Assembly: GCF_002094305.1 (NCBI RefSeq)
Contig: NZ_LWTX01000018.1
Span: 1 to 33,717 of the forward strand
Length of the DNA: 33,717 nt
Source: Prescottella equi
Lineage (GTDB): Bacteria; Actinomycetota; Actinomycetes; Mycobacteriales; Mycobacteriaceae
Reading direction: 5' to 3'
The position numbers and the translations under genes were made by a program. Positions 15,524 to 23,702 of the stretch are shown here, piece by piece. Numbering within the stretch: the first letter of the stretch is position 1; every line of letters starts with the position of its first letter. Under the pieces are notes generated by a model. The model saw only the letters and a program-made list of their open reading frames with translations, did not search any database and was not told the DNA's origin.

Positions 15524-15542
15524 TTAGGTAAACCTAAGCTAA
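15524..15542 (-). promoter_or_regulatory. DtxR/IdeR-type iron box
   Basis: On the minus strand TTAGCTTAGGTTTACCTAA matches the consensus TTAGGTTAGGCTAACCTAA at 16 of 19 positions. It contains the perfect palindrome TAGGTAAACCTA (plus strand). It lies 41-59 bp upstream of the DUF2470 ATG, in promoter position. The divergent gene at 15616 is 73 bp away and could also be affected. Confidence 0.8.
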
Positions 15543-15603
15543 TTCCTCGGGTGGTGATGGGCAACCCCCAGGCGCGGAAGCGGGAGTTGTCGCCGGTCCG
15601 GGC

Positions 15604-15609
15604 TAACGT
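15604..15609 (+). promoter_or_regulatory. Candidate -10 for leaderless transcript of the gene at 15616
   Basis: TAACGT ends six bases before the GTG at 15616. It supports that start over internal GTG/ATG codons. Confidence 0.4.
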
Positions 15610-15615
15610 GGTGGT

Positions 15616-16329
15616 GTGTCGATCCCTGTGTCCCTGTCGATGCCGACTCTTCCGTCCCGCAACAGCGAGCCGCAGCCGCTCGTCGCGGGGCTGCTCCACC
15701 AGCGGCGAGAGGCCGCCGTCCCGGCCGCCGTTCGCGACTCCGTCACCGCCGGCCACCCGATCGTGGCCGCGTCCGTGCTCACCTCCGCGGTCGGTAACGA
15801 CGCAGATGCGGGCACCCTGGTCGTCGAGCTCGACGTCGAACCCCGGGCACTCGAGAGCTCCATCGATCACCGCGCCGTCCGGTACCACGTGGACTGCACC
15901 ACCGAGCAGGTCGACGACGCCCTCCAACTCAGCCTGTCCGCGCCGGTCGCCGTCTTCGTCGCGCCCGACGAATCCGGCCCGACGCTCGCCGAATCGGCGC
16001 AGCTCCTCGCCGACGCCGGGCACAGCCCCGGACTCGTCGCCGGTCAGCCGGCCGACGTGGTCGCCGACTTCCTCGCGGTGCTCACCCACACGTCCGTCGG
16101 GTTCGTCGCCCGCGCGAACGACGGCGCCGAGGTCCTCGCGCTGCTCGCCGGTACGGTCGCGTCGCTGCGCGGCGACGACGTCCGGACCGCCCTCGCGGCA
16201 CCGGATGCGACGGCGTTGGCTGCACTGAACCCGGAGGCGGCCGAGGCGGTGCGCGGCGTGCTGCTCGGCATCGAGGTTGCCGATGCGGACGAGGTCGACC
16301 GCGTGCTCGCCGACGCCGGTCTGCTGTAA
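15616..16329 (+). CDS. Unrecognised 237-residue protein
   Basis: I do not recognise the family. The protein is soluble, acidic and Ala/Val/Asp-rich, with no signal peptide, membrane helix or cysteine-rich motif. The one cysteine visible is at the VDCTTEQVDDA segment. Alternating hydrophobic strands and helices suggest an alpha/beta fold. The start GTG 15616 is preferred because of the -10-like TAACGT; ATG 15640 is an alternative. It is divergent from the iron-box DUF2470 gene and 56 bp upstream of pheA, which appears to have its own -10. No frameshift is seen, and codon use is like its neighbours. Confidence 0.7.
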   Translation: MSIPVSLSMPTLPSRNSEPQPLVAGLLHQRREAAVPAAVRDSVTAGHPIVAASVLTSAVGNDADAGTLVVELDVEPRALESSIDHRAVRYHVDCTTEQVDDALQLSLSAPVAVFVAPDESGPTLAESAQLLADAGHSPGLVAGQPADVVADFLAVLTHTSVGFVARANDGAEVLALLAGTVASLRGDDVRTALAAPDATALAALNPEAAEAVRGVLLGIEVADADEVDRVLADAGLL

Positions 16330-16372
16330 CGGAACCGGGACCGATCGCGGAAGTGCGCCGCGGCCGAGTGCG

Positions 16373-16378
16373 TAATCT
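16373..16378 (+). promoter_or_regulatory. Candidate -10 for leaderless pheA transcript
   Basis: TAATCT ends seven bases before GTG 16386, the start that gives the canonical PheA N-terminus. Confidence 0.45.
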
Positions 16379-16385
16379 CGTAGGC

Positions 16386-17300
16386 GTGCCACGTATCGCG
16401 TACTTCGGACCCACCGGAACCTTCACCGAGATGGCCCTCGCCCAGCTCGAGTCGGCCGGAACGTTCGACGGAGAGGTCGAACGGATCGCCGCCGTCAGCC
16501 AGCCCGCGGCGCTGGAGATGGTGCGCCGCGGCGAGGTCGCGGGCGCCGTCGTCCCGATAGAGAGTTCCGTCGAGGGATCCATCCGGCCGACGATGGACGC
16601 GCTCGCGCTCGGCGACCGGCTGCAGATCATGGCCGAGACCGAACTCGACGTCGCCTTCACGATCGTCGGACGCTCCGGCACCACGCTCGACGACGTCCGG
16701 ACCGTGCGCGCGTACCCGGTCGCGACCGTCCAGGTGCAGGGCTGGCTGGACCGGAACCTGCCGAACGCGGTGGTCGAACCGGCGGCATCGAATGCCGGCG
16801 CGGCCGAGGACGTCGCGGCCGGTGTCGCCGACGCGGGGGTGTCCACCGCGCTGGCGGGCGAACGGCTGGGGCTGACGGCGCTGGCGTCCGGTGTCGCCGA
16901 CTACGAGGGGGCGCGCACGAGGTTCGTGCTCGTCACCGAGCCCGGACCGGCGCCGGCACGTACCGGCAACGACCGCACCAGCGTCGTGCTGCACCTCGAC
17001 AACGTGCCGGGTTCGCTGGTCCGCGCGATGACCGAGTTCGCCACCCGCGGCATCGACCTCACTCGGATCGAATCCCGGCCCACCCGTAAGGAATTCGGGA
17101 CCTACCTGTTCCACCTGGACTGCGTCGGACACATCGACGACGGCCTGGTCGCGGAGGCGCTCAAGGCGCTGCACCGCTTCAGCGACGTCCGGTTCCTCGG
17201 GTCGTGGCCCTCGGCGGTGCCCGGAGGCGGCGCACCGATGCCGGATGCCGACGACACCGCCTGGCTCGAGCGGCTGCGCCGCGGGGAGGCCGGCGCATGA
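16386..17300 (+). CDS. pheA: Prephenate dehydratase
   Basis: A 304-residue monofunctional enzyme that converts prephenate to phenylpyruvate in phenylalanine synthesis. The start GTG 16386 gives MPRIAYFGPTGTFTEMAL. The catalytic core includes VPIESSVEGS (55-64; most relatives have Asn where Ser60 stands) and the TRF motif at 178-180. The ACT domain (about 197-280) has NVPGSLV (206-212) and ESRP (229-232), which bind phenylalanine for feedback inhibition. Its stop overlaps the ATG of the histidine phosphatase gene (ATGA). The pair is conserved in M. tuberculosis (Rv3838c-Rv3837c). Confidence 0.95.
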   Translation: MPRIAYFGPTGTFTEMALAQLESAGTFDGEVERIAAVSQPAALEMVRRGEVAGAVVPIESSVEGSIRPTMDALALGDRLQIMAETELDVAFTIVGRSGTTLDDVRTVRAYPVATVQVQGWLDRNLPNAVVEPAASNAGAAEDVAAGVADAGVSTALAGERLGLTALASGVADYEGARTRFVLVTEPGPAPARTGNDRTSVVLHLDNVPGSLVRAMTEFATRGIDLTRIESRPTRKEFGTYLFHLDCVGHIDDGLVAEALKALHRFSDVRFLGSWPSAVPGGGAPMPDADDTAWLERLRRGEAGA

Positions 17301-17986
17301 GCGGGCGGCTGATCCTGGTCCGGCACGGTCAGACGGAGGCCAACGTCGAGCGTCGGCTCGACACCCGGCTGCCCGGGGCGCGGTTGACGGACCTGGGGCG
17401 GACGCAGGCGCAGTCGCTGGGCTCGCGGCTGGCGCTGCGCCCGCCGACGGCGCTGGTGTCGTCGCAGGCGCTGCGCGCGCGGGAGACCGCGGGATTCGTG
17501 GAGACCGAGTCGGGCATCACGCTGCAGGTGCGTGAGGGGCTGCACGAGGCGCAGGCCGGCGAGCTCGAGGACCGCTCCGACCTCGAATCGCACCGAATGT
17601 TCGCGAAGGTGTTCCACACGTGGCACACCGGCGATCTGTCGGCGCGCATCCCGGGTGGAGAGTCGGGCTACGACGTCGTCGAACGCTATGTCCCCGTGAT
17701 CGACGAGTTGCGTGGCGAGTACCTCGACGGCGGGGCCGGTGGCGACGTCGTGGTGGTCAGTCACGGCGCCGCGATCCGGCTCGTCGCCGCCTATCTGTCG
17801 GGTGTGCCGGGCGCTTTCGCGGCGGACCGGCACCTCGAGAACACGTCGTCCGTGGAGTTGGTGCCGACGGACATCGGCTGGCAGTGCGTCCGCTGGGGCA
17901 CCTACGATCCGCCGTTCGATGCCACCCCGCAGCGGCCGTGGTTCGAGCCCGAGGCGGCCGCGGCCACCGACGACCCGATGGGCTGA
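17297..17986 (+). CDS. Histidine phosphatase (phosphoglycerate mutase-like)
   Basis: A 229-residue member of the histidine phosphatase superfamily. The RHG motif (Arg9, His10, Gly11) provides the phospho-accepting His; Glu84 and the second His156 in VVVVSHGAA complete the active site. It is annotated as a phosphoglycerate mutase in relatives, but a small-molecule phosphatase is more likely because insertion loops of true mutases are not evident. The ATG overlaps the pheA stop and has an excellent ribosome site (GGGGAGG). It ends only four bases from the convergent espG stop. Confidence 0.9.
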   Translation: MSGRLILVRHGQTEANVERRLDTRLPGARLTDLGRTQAQSLGSRLALRPPTALVSSQALRARETAGFVETESGITLQVREGLHEAQAGELEDRSDLESHRMFAKVFHTWHTGDLSARIPGGESGYDVVERYVPVIDELRGEYLDGGAGGDVVVVSHGAAIRLVAAYLSGVPGAFAADRHLENTSSVELVPTDIGWQCVRWGTYDPPFDATPQRPWFEPEAAAATDDPMG

Positions 17987-17990
17987 CGGC

Positions 17991-18785
17991 TCAGACGAGT
18001 TCGTCGAGCAGGCCGACCAGGGCCTGACGCAGCCGTCCGGGGTGGCCGGGGCTCAGCGACGTCCAGCGGCTCCCGTCGGCGGCGATGCTGGTGGTGCCGA
18101 CGATCCGCCCGGCCGCGGTGTCGAATACCGTGACCGGCCCGTGCATCAGGTCGGGGCGCCCGTCCTCGTGGACGATGCCGACGATCTCCGTGAAGACGGG
18201 GCACCCGGCCAACGCCGGTCCGATCATCGCGGCGTCCGCGGCGGGCACCCCGATTCCGGCCAGTTCCGCGGCGGCCCGATCGGGGTCGGCGAGACGGTCC
18301 AAGGCCGCGCCGAGCACCTCCGTGGGCCGATTGACCACACCGAAGGCGAGGGCATCGGCGGTGCCGAGGGCCTGCGCGACCGGCCCGGCGAGGTCGTGCT
18401 GCACGTGCTGCAGGGTGAGCGAGTCGCCGCTGCGCAGCGCCAGCACGGCGCCGTCGTCGTCGAAGGCCAGGCACAGCCGCGCGATGGTGCCGGCGGCGAA
18501 CCGGCGGGCCGCGATCTCCCCGCGAGGCCGGGCCAGGACCCGCAGCCACCGCGCCAGGTCCGGGTGCACGGACCCTCCGTCGAGCAGTCCGGCCGTGGTG
18601 AGCGTGGCGTGCGCGCGGTCGAACGCGGCGTCGCGTGCGGGCACCGAGTCGAAGCGCGAGCCGGCATCGAGCACCACAGGCAGCACGTCGACGTCCAGCA
18701 GGTGGACCAGCAGCTCGAGTTCGTCGACGGTGAGTGCCGCCGACGGCAGCACGGTGCCCACGGGGTCGATGCCCAAGTCGATCAC
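17991..18785 (-). CDS. ESX secretion-associated protein EspG-like
   Basis: A 264-residue cytoplasmic protein matching the EspG family: an N-terminal LTVDELELLVHLL helix, a central low-complexity beta-sheet region and a C-terminal helix (HPGRLRQALVGLLDELV). EspG proteins bind the PPE tip of PE-PPE dimers and deliver them to type VII (ESX) systems. The GTG start at 18785 overlaps the PPE stop by four bases (GTGA), so it is coupled to its presumed cargo. No ESX core gene (EccB-E, MycP) lies in the window. It is a divergent member, so confidence rests on context as well as sequence. Confidence 0.82.
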   Translation of the reverse strand: MIDLGIDPVGTVLPSAALTVDELELLVHLLDVDVLPVVLDAGSRFDSVPARDAAFDRAHATLTTAGLLDGGSVHPDLARWLRVLARPRGEIAARRFAAGTIARLCLAFDDDGAVLALRSGDSLTLQHVQHDLAGPVAQALGTADALAFGVVNRPTEVLGAALDRLADPDRAAAELAGIGVPAADAAMIGPALAGCPVFTEIVGIVHEDGRPDLMHGPVTVFDTAAGRIVGTTSIAADGSRWTSLSPGHPGRLRQALVGLLDELV

Positions 18786-20014
18786 CGCCCGTCCTCGTCC
18801 GCGTCGGCGCCGATCACCGACGGGATCACCGTGCGGCCGTCGGTGAAGTGCTCGAAGCTCCGCAGGTAATCCGGAGTGTTGTGGGCGGGGTCGTCGGCGT
18901 CGGCCGCTCCGCGCGGCGCCATCGCCGGGGCACCCGCGGCGGCCTGGTTCCGGGCGGTGGCAGCTGCGGCGTCCGTGCGGACCGTGTCGGAGGGCGCGAC
19001 GGATCCCGGCCCCGCGGCCGCCCCGCCGTGGCCGGTGCCGCCGCGTGCACCCGAGCCGTCGAGCTGCCCGGCCTGCGTCCACCCTTCGGGCAGGGCGGCA
19101 CCTGCTCCGCTGCCGATCCCCGCGGCCCGGGATGCCGCGGGACCGAACAGGCCGGACGCACCGGCGGCGCCGGATCGGGATCCGGCCGGACGCGCGTCCC
19201 CGGTGGTGCCGGCCGGGCCGGTGCCCGACAGCGCGGGTGCGCCCCCGCTGAACCCGCCGAGGACCGCACCGCCGATGTTGGCGGCCGCAGACGTGGCGGA
19301 GGAGACGGCACCGGCGGCGGAGCCGATCTGCGAGGCCGCCGTCGCCGCGCCCGGGCTCTGCACGAACGCGGTCGCGACCGCCGCGACCGTGCCGACCGGG
19401 TCGGTGCGGAAACCGTCCTCGAGCCGGCGCCGAGCCACCTCGCCCGCGTCGCCGGCGTCGAGCCCGGCAGTCGCGCCATTGCTGAGCGGCGGTGGCTGGG
19501 TGAACGTCTCCGGTGTCGTGACGATGCTGGACGCCGCCTCGTACACCTCCATCACCACGCCGGCCCGGAAGTCCATCGCGCGATCGGCAGCCTCGGCGGC
19601 GGCCGCGGAACCGTTGACCACCCCACCGGTGCTGTACGCGGCGGTCTTGGCGGCCTTTACCGCAGTGATCTCCGGCAGGCTCGGCATGGTCATCGCCGCG
19701 GTCGTGTACGACCCGGCCTGGGTGGACGCCTTGGTCGACGTCTCCGCGGCGAGCGCGGCGGACTGTTCGACCCACGCGGTGAACGGTGCGAGCCGGGCGA
19801 GCGCGGCGTCGGCGGCCACCCCCTCCCAACCCGCGCGCAGTTCCGTCATCACCCGGTTGAGCGTGGCGCCCGCGTCGGCGAGGCTCGCCGACAGCGCCGC
19901 CCAGGCCGGGCTCGCCGCGCCGAGTGGCACCGGGCCGGCCCCGGCCGAGAGTGTGGTCGAGTTGACCGTTGCCCCGCGCGGCATCCAGACGACGCCGGTG
20001 ACACCGATGGTCAT
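18782..20014 (-). CDS. PPE family protein
   Basis: A 410-residue protein. The N-terminal helical PPE-like domain (about 1-165) has the WxG turn WEG at 63-65 between two long helices, followed by Ala-rich helices. The C-terminal 240 residues are Gly/Ala/Pro/Ser-rich and probably disordered. PPE proteins pair with PE proteins and are secreted by ESX systems to the envelope or outside. The literal PPE motif is not present at the N-terminus, common in Rhodococcus and Nocardia. The ATG has a strong ribosome site (GAGGAGAA). It follows the PE gene by 43 bp and overlaps espG. Confidence 0.83.
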   Translation of the reverse strand: MTIGVTGVVWMPRGATVNSTTLSAGAGPVPLGAASPAWAALSASLADAGATLNRVMTELRAGWEGVAADAALARLAPFTAWVEQSAALAAETSTKASTQAGSYTTAAMTMPSLPEITAVKAAKTAAYSTGGVVNGSAAAAEAADRAMDFRAGVVMEVYEAASSIVTTPETFTQPPPLSNGATAGLDAGDAGEVARRRLEDGFRTDPVGTVAAVATAFVQSPGAATAASQIGSAAGAVSSATSAAANIGGAVLGGFSGGAPALSGTGPAGTTGDARPAGSRSGAAGASGLFGPAASRAAGIGSGAGAALPEGWTQAGQLDGSGARGGTGHGGAAAGPGSVAPSDTVRTDAAAATARNQAAAGAPAMAPRGAADADDPAHNTPDYLRSFEHFTDGRTVIPSVIGADADEDGR

Positions 20015-20057
20015 GCTGCGTTTCTCCTCGAGATCGACTGACGGGTGGGGTGCGGCG

Positions 20058-20366
20058 TCACATGCCGGTGATGAGCGAGGTGCCGAGTGTCCGGTCCTCT
20101 TCGCGATAGGCGGCGGCCTGTGCCCGGAGCATCGCGGCGGCTGCGGCCAGTTCCTCGATCCCGCGGCTCGTAGCGGCGCCGAAGCTGCCCGCCAGCCGGT
20201 TGAAGTAGCCGGCGGCCAGCACCGACACCTCCTCGGCGCCGGACGGCGCGACGTTCAGCGCGGGGGAGTGGACGGCGAGCGAGGTCTGCAGGCGCGTGAC
20301 GAGCGCCTCGATTTCTCCGGCCGCTGCGAGGAGGACGTCGGGGTCGACATACACGTGGTCCGACAT
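20058..20366 (-). CDS. PE family protein
   Basis: A 102-residue, almost all-helical protein of the length and pattern of PE domains. After MSDHVYVDPD come two helices joined by a short turn, and the C-terminal YxxxD secretion signal appears as YREED at 87-91. This tag is what type VII systems recognise on PE partners. The start is ATG 20366 with GAGGAG upstream; an ATG at 20399 would add eleven residues before it. It heads the PE-PPE-EspG operon, and its predicted partner is the PPE encoded directly downstream. Confidence 0.83.
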   Translation of the reverse strand: MSDHVYVDPDVLLAAAGEIEALVTRLQTSLAVHSPALNVAPSGAEEVSVLAAGYFNRLAGSFGAATSRGIEELAAAAAMLRAQAAAYREEDRTLGTSLITGM

Positions 20367-20452
20367 GGCGGTGCACTCCTCGGCTCGGGACGGCGGCAAC
20401 CGGAACCAGCGGCAGGCTTGTTCCTCGATTGGTTGGACGCCGGAGGAGGCCG

Positions 20453-20474
20453 GTCGGTTCCATGTGAAACCGAC
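20453..20474. promoter_or_regulatory. Inverted repeat, parS-like; possibly metallopeptidase terminator
   Basis: GTCGGTT (20453-20459) and AACCGAC (20468-20474) form 7-bp arms. The core GGTTCCATGTGAAACC (20456-20471) matches TGTTCCACGTGAAACA, the ParB-binding parS type, at 13 of 16 positions. It lies 22 bp beyond the metallopeptidase stop and 87 bp upstream of the PE start. It could be a weak ParB site, a transcription hairpin or a repressor site; the sequence cannot decide. Confidence 0.35.
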
Positions 20475-20496
20475 GCAAACTCGTCCTGGGCGGGGG

Positions 20497-20847
20497 TCAG
20501 CCCCAGCCGAGCTCGTGCAGGCGGTCCTCGTCGATGCCGAAGTAGTGCGCCACCTCGTGGATCACCGTCACCATGACCTCGTGCACGACGTCGTCGTCCG
20601 TCTCGCACACGTCGAGGATCGCGTCGCGGTAGATGGTGATGGTGTCGGGCAGCGCGCCGCCGTAGTGGCTGTCCCGCTCGGTGAGCGCGATGCCCTGGTA
20701 GAGCCCGAGCAGGGTCGGTTCCTCGTCGTTGCGCGGCTCCACCAGCACCACGACGTTGTCGATCGCGCGGGCCAACTCCGGCGGGATGAGGTCGAGCGCC
20801 TCGGAGACCAGCTCCTCGAAGCGGTCGGCCGTCATGGTCACCGTCAT
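20497..20847 (-). CDS. Zincin-like metallopeptidase (DUF1025 type)
   Basis: A 116-residue protein of the short actinobacterial metallopeptidase family. The zinc motif HExxHxxGxxxxxxH is intact: HEVAHYFG from His97, Glu98 and His101, then His111. No signal peptide or membrane helix is seen, so it is cytoplasmic; the substrate is unknown. ATG 20847 is chosen (one base after the stop of the Septum_form gene); ATG 20835 would also keep the core. It is the second gene of a two-gene operon, the same arrangement as M. tuberculosis Rv3835-Rv3836. Confidence 0.85.
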   Translation of the reverse strand: MTVTMTADRFEELVSEALDLIPPELARAIDNVVVLVEPRNDEEPTLLGLYQGIALTERDSHYGGALPDTITIYRDAILDVCETDDDVVHEVMVTVIHEVAHYFGIDEDRLHELGWG

Positions 20848-20848
20848 G

Positions 20849-21922
20849 TCAGCCGCCGGGGGCCGGCAGCGGCGCCGCACCGGGCAGCGGGGTGGGCACC
20901 GAACGTCCGTCGGGGGCGGCGGGCGGCGGGACCGGCGCCTGACCGTTGATCAGGATGTCGCCCTTGGCGCTGCCGACGATGGTGGCGAAGCCGGTGCCGT
21001 CGACCTCCTGGCCGATCGAGCAGTTGATCTTGCGGCTGCCGACGAGCCAACTGTCGAGGTCCAGGTTGTCCCAGAACAGGGTGAGCGTCTTGTCGCGCAG
21101 CACATCGGGCGACCCGAGGTAGCCGGTACTGGCGTCGGTGCACGCCTTCTCGAGGAACCGGTCCTGGTCCTCGACCGACGGCATGCCGCCGGGGAACTGG
21201 CTGGCCAGGTCGATCACCCCGACCACCTCGAAGGCATGGGGCTGGGCGCAGTCGACGGGGTCGGACGGCACGTTCTGGTTGATGCCGACGCAGGTACCCG
21301 TCTCCCACACCTTCGACTGGTCCTGCTGCTCGACCAGGCCCTGGAACGGCAGCAGCGTGCCGGTGACGCCGGAGAACTGCAGACCGCAGCGGATGGTCCG
21401 CTCGCCGGCCGACCAGCCGGCCTCGCCGGGATTGATCAGTCCGACGCTGAACTTGCCCTTCGGGTCGAAACGCCCGTTCAAGTAGGTGTTGACGGCCGGT
21501 GCGCACTGCTCGTCGCGCAGTTCGGAGAAGCGCAGGACGCCCGGGAACTTGGCACCGGGGCCGAACTCGATGCCGGGGTACAGGCTGAGGTCGATGTCGG
21601 TGGCCACCTCGAACTGGTGCGGTTGCGCGCAGTCGACCTGCTCGAGGTCGCTCGCGTCGGCCTCGGACCATGTGAGGCAGTCACCGGTCGTGGCCGAACC
21701 GAACGCGTCACCGGCGACGGCGCCGGTGGGCTGCGGCCCCACCGTGCTGGTGTGCGCGGGAAGCTTCTCGCCCCGGTCGAAGCCGCCGGCCAGGAAGATC
21801 GTGGCGATCGCGGCCAGGACCGCACCGATCGCGACGAGCGCGAGAGCGCGCCTGGTCACGGGCGCGGACAGGTGTCGGCCCCGCTCCGGGTGTGGAGTCG
21901 GCTGCGGTTGCTCGTCGGACAT
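20849..21922 (-). CDS. Septum_form domain membrane protein
   Basis: A 357-residue protein with a short cytoplasmic N-terminus (about 1-24), one transmembrane helix (about 25-45) and an extracytoplasmic part with two similar Septum_form repeats. Each repeat has a cysteine preceding VDCAQPHxFEV (DCLTW...DCAQPHQFEV and TCVGI...DCAQPHAFEV), likely disulfide-bonded. The C-terminus is Pro-rich. A septum-related role is the family name only. CATTAT at 21930-21935 ends seven bases before the ATG. It is divergent from the ankyrin gene. Confidence 0.82.
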   Translation of the reverse strand: MSDEQPQPTPHPERGRHLSAPVTRRALALVAIGAVLAAIATIFLAGGFDRGEKLPAHTSTVGPQPTGAVAGDAFGSATTGDCLTWSEADASDLEQVDCAQPHQFEVATDIDLSLYPGIEFGPGAKFPGVLRFSELRDEQCAPAVNTYLNGRFDPKGKFSVGLINPGEAGWSAGERTIRCGLQFSGVTGTLLPFQGLVEQQDQSKVWETGTCVGINQNVPSDPVDCAQPHAFEVVGVIDLASQFPGGMPSVEDQDRFLEKACTDASTGYLGSPDVLRDKTLTLFWDNLDLDSWLVGSRKINCSIGQEVDGTGFATIVGSAKGDILINGQAPVPPPAAPDGRSVPTPLPGAAPLPAPGG

Positions 21923-21968
21923 CGCCTACATAATGCCCGCATCGGGCGCGGTTGCCGAAGTTTCGGCG

Positions 21969-21974
21969 TAGGTT
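21969..21974 (+). promoter_or_regulatory. Candidate -10 for leaderless ankyrin-gene transcript
   Basis: TAGGTT ends eight bases before the ATG at 21983, in a 60-bp divergent promoter region shared with the Septum_form gene. Confidence 0.45.
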
Positions 21975-21982
21975 CGTGCGGC

Positions 21983-22405
21983 ATGAGTGAGGAATCTCCC
22001 GATCGGCGCGACGGCGGGGAGCCCGCGGACGTGCAGGAGCTGGCGGGTCGATTGTTCGACATGGCCCGCACCGGCGACGCGGCCACGCTGGCGCAGTACG
22101 TGGACGCCGGTGTCCCGGTGAACCTCACCAACGGCAGCGGCGACACGTTGGTGATGCTCGCGGCGTACCACGGGCACGCCGACACGGTGCGTGCGCTCGT
22201 CGACCGCGGTGCCGACGTCAACCGACCGAACGACCGTGGGCAGACGCCGCTGGCGGGCGCGGTCTTCAAGGGTGAGGACGGCGTGGTGGCCGCCCTCGTG
22301 GCCGCCGGAGCCGACGCGGCGGCCGGTCAGCCGTCGGCGCTCGACGCCGCACGCATGTTCGGACGCGAGGACTATCTGCGGATATTGGGGCAGCAGCCGG
22401 AATGA
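21983..22405 (+). CDS. Ankyrin-repeat protein
   Basis: A 140-residue cytoplasmic protein made almost entirely of ankyrin repeats: LFDMARTGDAATLAQYVDAG (24-43), then GDTLVMLAAYHGHADTVRAL (53-72) and GQTPLAGAVFKGEDGVVAAL (86-105), with a final helix. Such proteins bind partner proteins. In other bacteria short ankyrin proteins sit with catalase or act as adaptors, but no partner is evident here. It lies 30 bp upstream of serS, which has its own -10-like element. Confidence 0.88.
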   Translation: MSEESPDRRDGGEPADVQELAGRLFDMARTGDAATLAQYVDAGVPVNLTNGSGDTLVMLAAYHGHADTVRALVDRGADVNRPNDRGQTPLAGAVFKGEDGVVAALVAAGADAAAGQPSALDAARMFGREDYLRILGQQPE

Positions 22406-22421
22406 GCGCGGCGTAACCAAG

Positions 22422-22427
22422 TAGGGT
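22422..22427 (+). promoter_or_regulatory. Candidate -10 for leaderless serS transcript
   Basis: TAGGGT ends eight bases before GTG 22436, the start that gives the canonical SerRS N-terminus. Confidence 0.45.
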
Positions 22428-22435
22428 TTGTGGTC

Positions 22436-23695
22436 GTGATTGACCTCAAGTTCCTTCGCGAGAACCCCGACGCCGTCCGCACCTCGCAGCGCACCCGCGG
22501 CGAAGACCCCGGTCTGGTCGACGCGCTGCTCGAGGCCGATGCATCCCGCCGCGCCGCGATCCTGGCCGGCGACACGCTGCGCGCCGAGCAGAAGGCGTTC
22601 GGCAAGAAGGTGGGGCAGGCCTCCCCCGAGGAGCGTCCCGCACTGCTCGCCGGCTCCAAGGAACTGGCGCAGAAGGTGAAGGACGCCGAGGCCGCCCAGC
22701 ACGAGGCGCAGGCCAAGCTGGACGAGGCGCACCGCGCGATCTCCAACATCGTGCAGGACGGCGCCCCGGCCGGCGGCGAGGACGACTTCATCACCCTCGA
22801 GACGGTCGGCGAGATCCCGACGTTCGACTTCGAGCCGAAGGACCACCTCGAGCTCGGTGAGTCGCTGGGGCTGATCGACATGGAGCGCGGCGCCAAGGTG
22901 TCGGGCTCGCGGTTCTACTTCCTCACCGGCTTCGGCGCGATGCTCCAGCTCGGCATGCTGCAGCTGGCGGCGCAGAAGGCGATGGCCAACGGATTCACCA
23001 TGATGATCCCGCCGGTGCTGGTGCGCCCCGAGGTCATGCAGGGCACCGGCTTCCTCGGCCAGCACTCGGACGAGGTCTACCACCTGGCCGACGACGACCT
23101 GTACCTCGTCGGCACCTCCGAGGTCCCGCTCGCCGGCTACCACTCGGGCGAGATCCTCGACCTGTCGAACGGCCCCAAGCGGTACGCGGGCTGGTCGTCG
23201 TGCTTCCGCCGCGAGGCCGGCAGCTACGGCAAGGACACGCGCGGCATCATCCGCGTCCACCAGTTCGACAAGGTGGAGATGTTCACCTACTGCAAGCCGG
23301 AGGACGCCGACGCCGAGCATCAGCGCCTGCTCGCGTGGGAGCGCGACATGCTCGACGCGATGGGACTTCCGTACCGCGTCATCGACGTCGCCGGTGGCGA
23401 CCTCGGATCGTCCGCGGCCCGCAAGTTCGACTGCGAGGCTTGGGTTCCCACGCAGCAGGCCTACCGCGAGCTGACGTCGACGTCGAACTGCACCACCTAC
23501 CAGGCGCGCCGCCTGAGCGTGCGGTACCGCGACGAGAACGGCAAGCCGCAGACCGCGGCAACCCTCAACGGCACCCTCGCCACCACCCGCTGGCTCGTTG
23601 CGATCCTCGAAAACCACCAGCAGGCAGACGGTTCCGTGCGTGTCCCGGCTGCGCTCGTGCCCTTCGTCGGGCGTGAGGTGCTGACGGCGCCGTAG
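22436..23695 (+). CDS. serS: Serine-tRNA ligase
   Basis: A 419-residue class II aminoacyl-tRNA synthetase that charges tRNA-Ser (and tRNA-Sec where present). The N-terminal coiled-coil arm (about 30-100) binds the tRNA. The catalytic core has [11 protein letters not shown], motif 2 (FRREAGSYG with GIIRVHQF) and motif 3 ([18 protein letters not shown]), which bind ATP and serine. GTG 22436 is chosen over GTG 22430, as the family starts with M-I-D-L. It is convergent with the thioesterase gene across a 63-bp palindrome. Confidence 0.97.
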   Translation: MIDLKFLRENPDAVRTSQRTRGEDPGLVDALLEADASRRAAILAGDTLRAEQKAFGKKVGQASPEERPALLAGSKELAQKVKDAEAAQHEAQAKLDEAHRAISNIVQDGAPAGGEDDFITLETVGEIPTFDFEPKDHLELGESLGLIDMERGAKVSGSRFYFLTGFGAMLQLGMLQLAAQKAMANGFTMMIPPVLVRPEVMQGTGFLGQHSDEVYHLADDDLYLVGTSEVPLAGYHSGEILDLSNGPKRYAGWSSCFRREAGSYGKDTRGIIRVHQFDKVEMFTYCKPEDADAEHQRLLAWERDMLDAMGLPYRVIDVAGGDLGSSAARKFDCEAWVPTQQAYRELTSTSNCTTYQARRLSVRYRDENGKPQTAATLNGTLATTRWLVAILENHQQADGSVRVPAALVPFVGREVLTAP

Positions 23696-23702
23696 TTTTC
23701 CG

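Noticed and set aside
15884-15900. CACGTG core in GTACCACGTGGACTG as a parS site
   Set aside because: It lies inside the coding sequence of the gene at 15616 and its outer positions do not match the ParB site.
20729-21982. Long plus-strand frame antisense to the Septum_form gene, continuous with the ankyrin gene
   Set aside because: Only the part from ATG 21983 has ankyrin features and a -10-like element; the upstream part is a shadow of the Septum_form and metallopeptidase genes.
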